A stretch of 64,000 nucleotides of DNA from Arachis hypogaea (taxonomy: Eukaryota; Streptophyta; Magnoliopsida; Fabales; Fabaceae). A model generated the notes under the pieces. That model had not been told where the DNA came from and searched no databases. It saw nothing but the letters and a program-made list of their open reading frames with translations. How positions within the stretch are numbered: the stretch's first letter is position 1; every line of letters starts with the position of its first letter. Position numbers and translations under genes: made by a program. Shown here piece after piece: positions 60,290 through 64,000 of the stretch. The DNA lies in the NCBI RefSeq assembly GCF_003086295.3, contig NC_092052.1, positions 72,146,910-72,210,909 on the forward strand, in the 5' to 3' direction.

Positions 60290-62042
60290 TGGTGCATGGA
60301 ATTGTGATCACACTTTTAACAACTCCGGTACAACTAACCAACAAGTGCACTGGGTCGTCCAAGTAATAATACCTTACGCGAGTAAGGGTTGATCCCACGA
60401 AGATTGTCGGCTTGAAGCAAGCTATGGTTATCCTGTAAATATTAGTCAGGCGGATTCAAATGGTTATGAGGTTTTGATAATTAAAAGATAAATAAAACAT
60501 AAAATAAAATAAGATACTTATGTAATTCATTGATGGGAATTTCAGATAAGCGTTTGGAGATGCTTTATTGCTTCTGAACCTCTGCTTTCCTATTGTCTTC
60601 ATCCAATCATGCGTGCTCCCTTCCATGGCAAGCTGTATGTTGGTGGATCACCGTTGTCAATGGCTACCATCCGTTCTCTCAGTGAAAATGGTCCAGGTAC
60701 GATTTCTGTACGGCTAATCAACTGTCGGATCTCTCGTCTCTGATGAAAAATACCAGGCACAGCTACCGCACGGCTAATCATCTGTCGGTTCTCACTTGTG
60801 TCGGAATAGGATCTCTCTATCCTTTTGCACACTGTCACTGCGCCTAACATTCGTGAGTTTGAAGCTCGTCACAGTCATCCCGTCCTAGATCCTACTCGGA
60901 ATACCATAGACAAGGTTCAGACTTTCCAGATCTCAGGAATGCTGCCAATTGGTTCTAGCCTCTACAACGAAGGTTTTAATCTCACAGATTCGAATGCTCT
61001 ATTGTCAGGAGAGGCAAGTCATATCCGTGGATTAGAGACCCAAGAGACTATACTCTGGCTGTCGTCCAATGACTACATTGAACATCATATAGACCACTTG
61101 TGGTTGTCAGGCACGCAGATCTTGGCTAAGCGAGTAACGAAGATAATGGGTGGTTGTCACGGGTCACCCCTTCATTCTGACTTAACTGAATTAAGTACAA
61201 GAGTATATCTTGGAGAAGAAGTAAGCGTGAATTGAAAGAGAAATAATAGTACTTGCATTAATTCATGAATACCAGCAGAGCTCCGCACCTTAATCTATGA
61301 GGTGTAGAAACTCCACCGTTGGAAAATACATAAGAGAAAAAGGTCTAGGCATGGCCGAATGGCCAGCCTCCAAATGTGAAAAGTGGCATAATCTTCCGCA
61401 TATACAATAGTAAAAAGTGCTATTTATACTAAACTAGTTACTAAGGATTACAGAAAATAAGTAACAAAGTGCAGATAGTGCAAAAATCCATTTCTGGGGC
61501 CCACTTGGTGTGTGCTTGGGCTGAGCATTGAGCTTTACATGTGCATAGGCATTTTCTAGAGTTAAACGCTATCTTGGATACCCGTTTGGGCGTTTAACTC
61601 CAGTTCTGGTGCCAGTTCCGGCGTTTTACGCTAGAAATGGGTCTCTAGCTGGCGTTGAACGCCAGTTTGGGCCATCAAATCTCGAGCAAAGTATGAAATA
61701 TTATATATTGCTAGAAAGCCCAAGATGTTAGCTTTCAAGACCAATTAAGAACGCGCCAATTGGACTTCTGTAGCTCGAGAAAAATGCGTTTGAGTGCAGG
61801 GAGGTCAGAATCCAATAGCATCTGCAGTTCTTTCTCAGCCTCTGAGTCAGATTTTTGCTCAGGTCCCTCAATTTCAGCCAGAAAATACCTGAAATTACAG
61901 AAAAATACATAAACTCATAGTAAAGTCCAGAAATGTAGTTTTTGCATAAAAACTAATAAAAATATAATAAAACGCAATTAAAATATACTAAAAACTACCT
62001 AAAAATAATGCCAAAAAGCGTATAAATTATCCTCTCATCGCA
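60290..62042 (-). repeat. 3' LTR of the gypsy element
   Basis: 1753 bp; on the minus strand it begins TGCGATGAGAGGATAATTTA and ends CCATGCACCA. Contains duplicated phrases around CGGCTAATCA-CTGTCGG (60713 and 60772) and GGCGTT palindromes at 61597-61660. Confidence 0.8.
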
Positions 62043-62524
62043 ACACCAAATTTAAATTGTTGCTTGTCCCCAAGCAACTAAAAACAAAATAGGATAAAAA
62101 GAAGAGAAAATACAATAAATTTCAAAATATCAATGAATCTTAGTTCCAATTAGATGAGCGGGACTAGTAGCTTTTTGCTTCTGAACAGTTTTGGCATCTC
62201 ACTTTATCCTTTGAAGTTTAGAATGATTGGCATCCATAGGAACTCAGAATTCAGATAGTGTTATTGATTCTCCTAGTTTTAGAGAGGGAATTCTTGTAAT
62301 AGGGGTTGGCTTTGGGAGGGAGATAGTTGAATTTGAATGGGTGGGGGTAGGTGGATTGTATGATGGTTTTGGAGGAGAAATGGAGGTGATTGGTGGAGGT
62401 TATTTTGGGGAAGACTGTTATGGAAAGGTGTGAAAATGAGAGAAAAAGAGTTGGAGTAGGTGGGGATCCTGTGGGGTCCACAGATCCTGAGGTGTCAAGG
62501 AATTATGGTCCATGCACCTTTCTC

Positions 62525-62757
62525 GCATTTAAACGCCCTCTGTGTGCCATTTCTGGCGTTTAGCGCCAGCTCTGCTGCCTTTCCTGGCGTTAAATGCCAG
62601 GCTGATGTCCCTTTTTGGCGTTTAACGCCAGCCAGACACCTTTTTTCTGGCGTTAAACGCCAGTCTGTCTGCCAATTCTGCCGTTTAACGCCCAGAATGC
62701 TACCAGACTGGGGGTTAAACACCCATTCTGCTATCCTTACTGGCGTTTAAATGCCAG
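62525..62757. repeat. Array of GGCGTTTAACGCC palindromes with ~31-bp period
   Basis: Palindromic units at about 62525, 62553, 62584, 62615, 62647, 62679, 62710 and 62740, each a variant of CTGGCGTTTAACGCCAG, separated by CT-rich spacers. Steps are 28, 31, 31, 32, 32, 31 and 30. Confidence 0.9.
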
Positions 62758-62980
62758 TAAGCCTGTCCTCTAGGGTGTGCTATTTTTGATGCTATTTTTG
62801 ATTCCGCTTTAATTCTGCAGCTGTTTTTGTGACTCCACATGATCATCAACCTAAAGAAAACATAAACTAACAATGGAAAATGAAATGAAAAAGTAATTAA
62901 CATAGATAAATAAGATTGGGTTGCCTCCCAATAAGCGCTTCTTTAATGTCAATAGCTTGACAGTAAGCTCTTACAGAGCT

Positions 62981-64000
62981 TCACAGATACTCAGAGCATG
63001 ATTGTGGCCTCCCAGGGGACTCTGCTTGACTCTGTATTGAGAGAAGCTTTTCATTCTTCCTCTCTATGGTTACAGAGGAAGATCCTTGAGCCTTAAACAC
63101 AAGGTAGTCCTCATTCAGTTGCAGGACTAACTCTCCTCTGTCCACATCAATCACAGCTCTTGTTGTGGCTAGGAAGGGCCTTCCAAGGATAATGCATTCA
63201 TCCTCATCCTTCCCAATGTCTAGGATTATAAAGTCAGCAGGGATGTAAAGGCCTTTAACCTTTACTAAGACATCCTCTACAAGTCCATAAGCCTGTTTCA
63301 TTGATTTGTCTGCCATCTCTAGTGAGATTCTTGCAGCTTGTACCTCAAAGATCCTCAATTTCTCCATTACAGAGTGGTATGAGGTTAATACTTGAACCAA
63401 GGTCACACAGAGCCTTCTCAAATGTCATGGTGCCTATGGTGCAAGGAATTAAGGACCTTCCAGGATCCGGTTTCTTTTGAGGTAATTTCTACTGAACCAA
63501 GGTATTCAGTTCCTTAATGAGCAATGGAGGTCCATCCTCCCAAGTCTCATTACCAAATAGCTTGGCATTCAGCTTCATGATTGCTCTAAGATACTGAGCA
63601 ACTTGCTCTTCAATAAGATCTTCATCGTTATCAGAGGAAGAATCTTCATCAGAGCTCATGAACTGCAGCATTAAGTTCCATGGAATCTCTATGGTCTCTA
63701 TATGAGCCTCAGATTCCTTTGGTTCCTTAATAGGGAACTCCTTATTGGTCAGTAGATGTCCAATAAGGTCTTCCTCACTGGAAATCATTGCCTTTTTACT
63801 CTCTCCAGGTTCGGCCACTTTGGATATAGTTATGGCCTTGAACTCTCTTTTGGGATTCTCTTCTGTACTGCTTGGGAGAGTTCTAGGAGGAGTTTCAGTA
63901 ACTCTTTTACTCAGCTGACCCACTTGTGCCTCCAAATTTCTGATGGAGGACCTTGTTTCAGTCATGAAACTGAAAGTGGTCTTAGATAGATCAGAGACTA
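62981..64000 (-). pseudogene. Gypsy gag C-terminus and protease, disrupted
   Basis: From the right edge: gag tail (SIRNLEAQVGQLSKRV, Ser/Pro/Glu-rich) to a TAG at 63489; then in the same frame a retropepsin-like start ([14 protein letters not shown], catalytic Asp, about 63385-63425); a shift near 63370; then VEDVLVKVKGLYIPADFIIL, ECIILGRPFLATTRAVIDV and GELVLQLNEDYLVF, the aspartic-protease signature of Athila/Tat-type gypsy elements, ending at 62981. The upstream gag continues past the window. No polymerase follows. Confidence 0.88.

Larger units (their letters stand above)
60290..64000 (-). mobile_element. Gypsy (Athila-like) element with gag-protease only, partial
   Basis: Minus-strand element inserted in the LTR at 59252. 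Visible: 3' LTR (60290-62042), 3' interior with a palindrome array, then protease and gag reading leftwards from beyond 64000. Between protease (ends 62981) and LTR there is only ~940 bp without reverse transcriptase, RNase H or integrase, so pol was lost. Possibly related to the Arachis FIDEL/Feral families; this is recollection, not tested. Confidence 0.8.

Noticed and set aside
60825..61235. 136-codon plus-strand frame in the gypsy LTR
   Set aside because: Lies wholly inside an LTR with duplicated phrases; no conserved protein features.
62500..62760. CRISPR-like array
   Set aside because: Regular palindromes suggested it, but repeats are diverged, spacers are similar to each other and this is a plant retrotransposon.

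Overview
This is plant nuclear DNA, almost certainly from a legume and probably from the peanut genus Arachis. The genus is inferred from the style of the repeats (arrays of ACGCGTACGCGT and GGCGTTTAACGCC palindromes, FAR1-type Mutator elements); no search was run. The window is AT-rich and dominated by transposons. It holds one convincing intact host gene, TAF11 (TFIID subunit 11), with four coding exons at 10863-12192.

Layout. 1-4635: minus-strand Athila-like LTR element (tRNA-Asp primer site) that carries one unknown ORF and no pol; it runs off the left edge. 5019-9181: Pack-MULE-like element holding a PPR gene fragment, interrupted at 5923-9121 by a FAR1-related MULE with a 9-bp target duplication. 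9182-12600: TAF11, including a likely GC-rich 5' UTR exon. 13312-13474: a MITE. 14542-50194: a four-level nest. The outer element Y (minus strand, iMet primer site, 2.2-kb LTRs, non-coding interior) is split by element X (plus strand, iMet primer site, 3.56-kb LTRs, non-coding interior, 15253-43721). X in turn holds a Ty1/copia element (20997-29377, TSD GTTTG), a second pol-less Athila-like element (31261-39477, TSD TTCGT) and a solo LTR (39736-41263, TSD AAGCT).

51040-51476: decayed LRR fragment of a TIR-NBS-LRR resistance gene. 52119-57955: nearly intact MuDR-type MULE with ~180-bp terminal inverted repeats and a perfect 10-bp target duplication. It carries a mudrA-like transposase and, convergently, a small GRF-zinc-finger/transmembrane protein. 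58137-58243: microsatellites. 59252-64000: an Athila-like LTR broken by a minus-strand gypsy element (LTR 60290-62042) that has gag and protease but no reverse transcriptase before its 3' LTR, and runs off the right edge.

Themes. Only the copia element encodes reverse transcriptase; every other LTR element here looks non-autonomous. Four unrelated LTR families carry arrays of short palindromes, one phased at ~31 bp and one in a ~166-bp higher-order repeat. The strongest candidates for something under-described are the convergent two-gene MULE, the unknown pol-less ORF shared by two Athila-like elements, the tRNA-iMet 5'-half-like block beside an iMet primer site, and the covarying hairpins in the copia leader.
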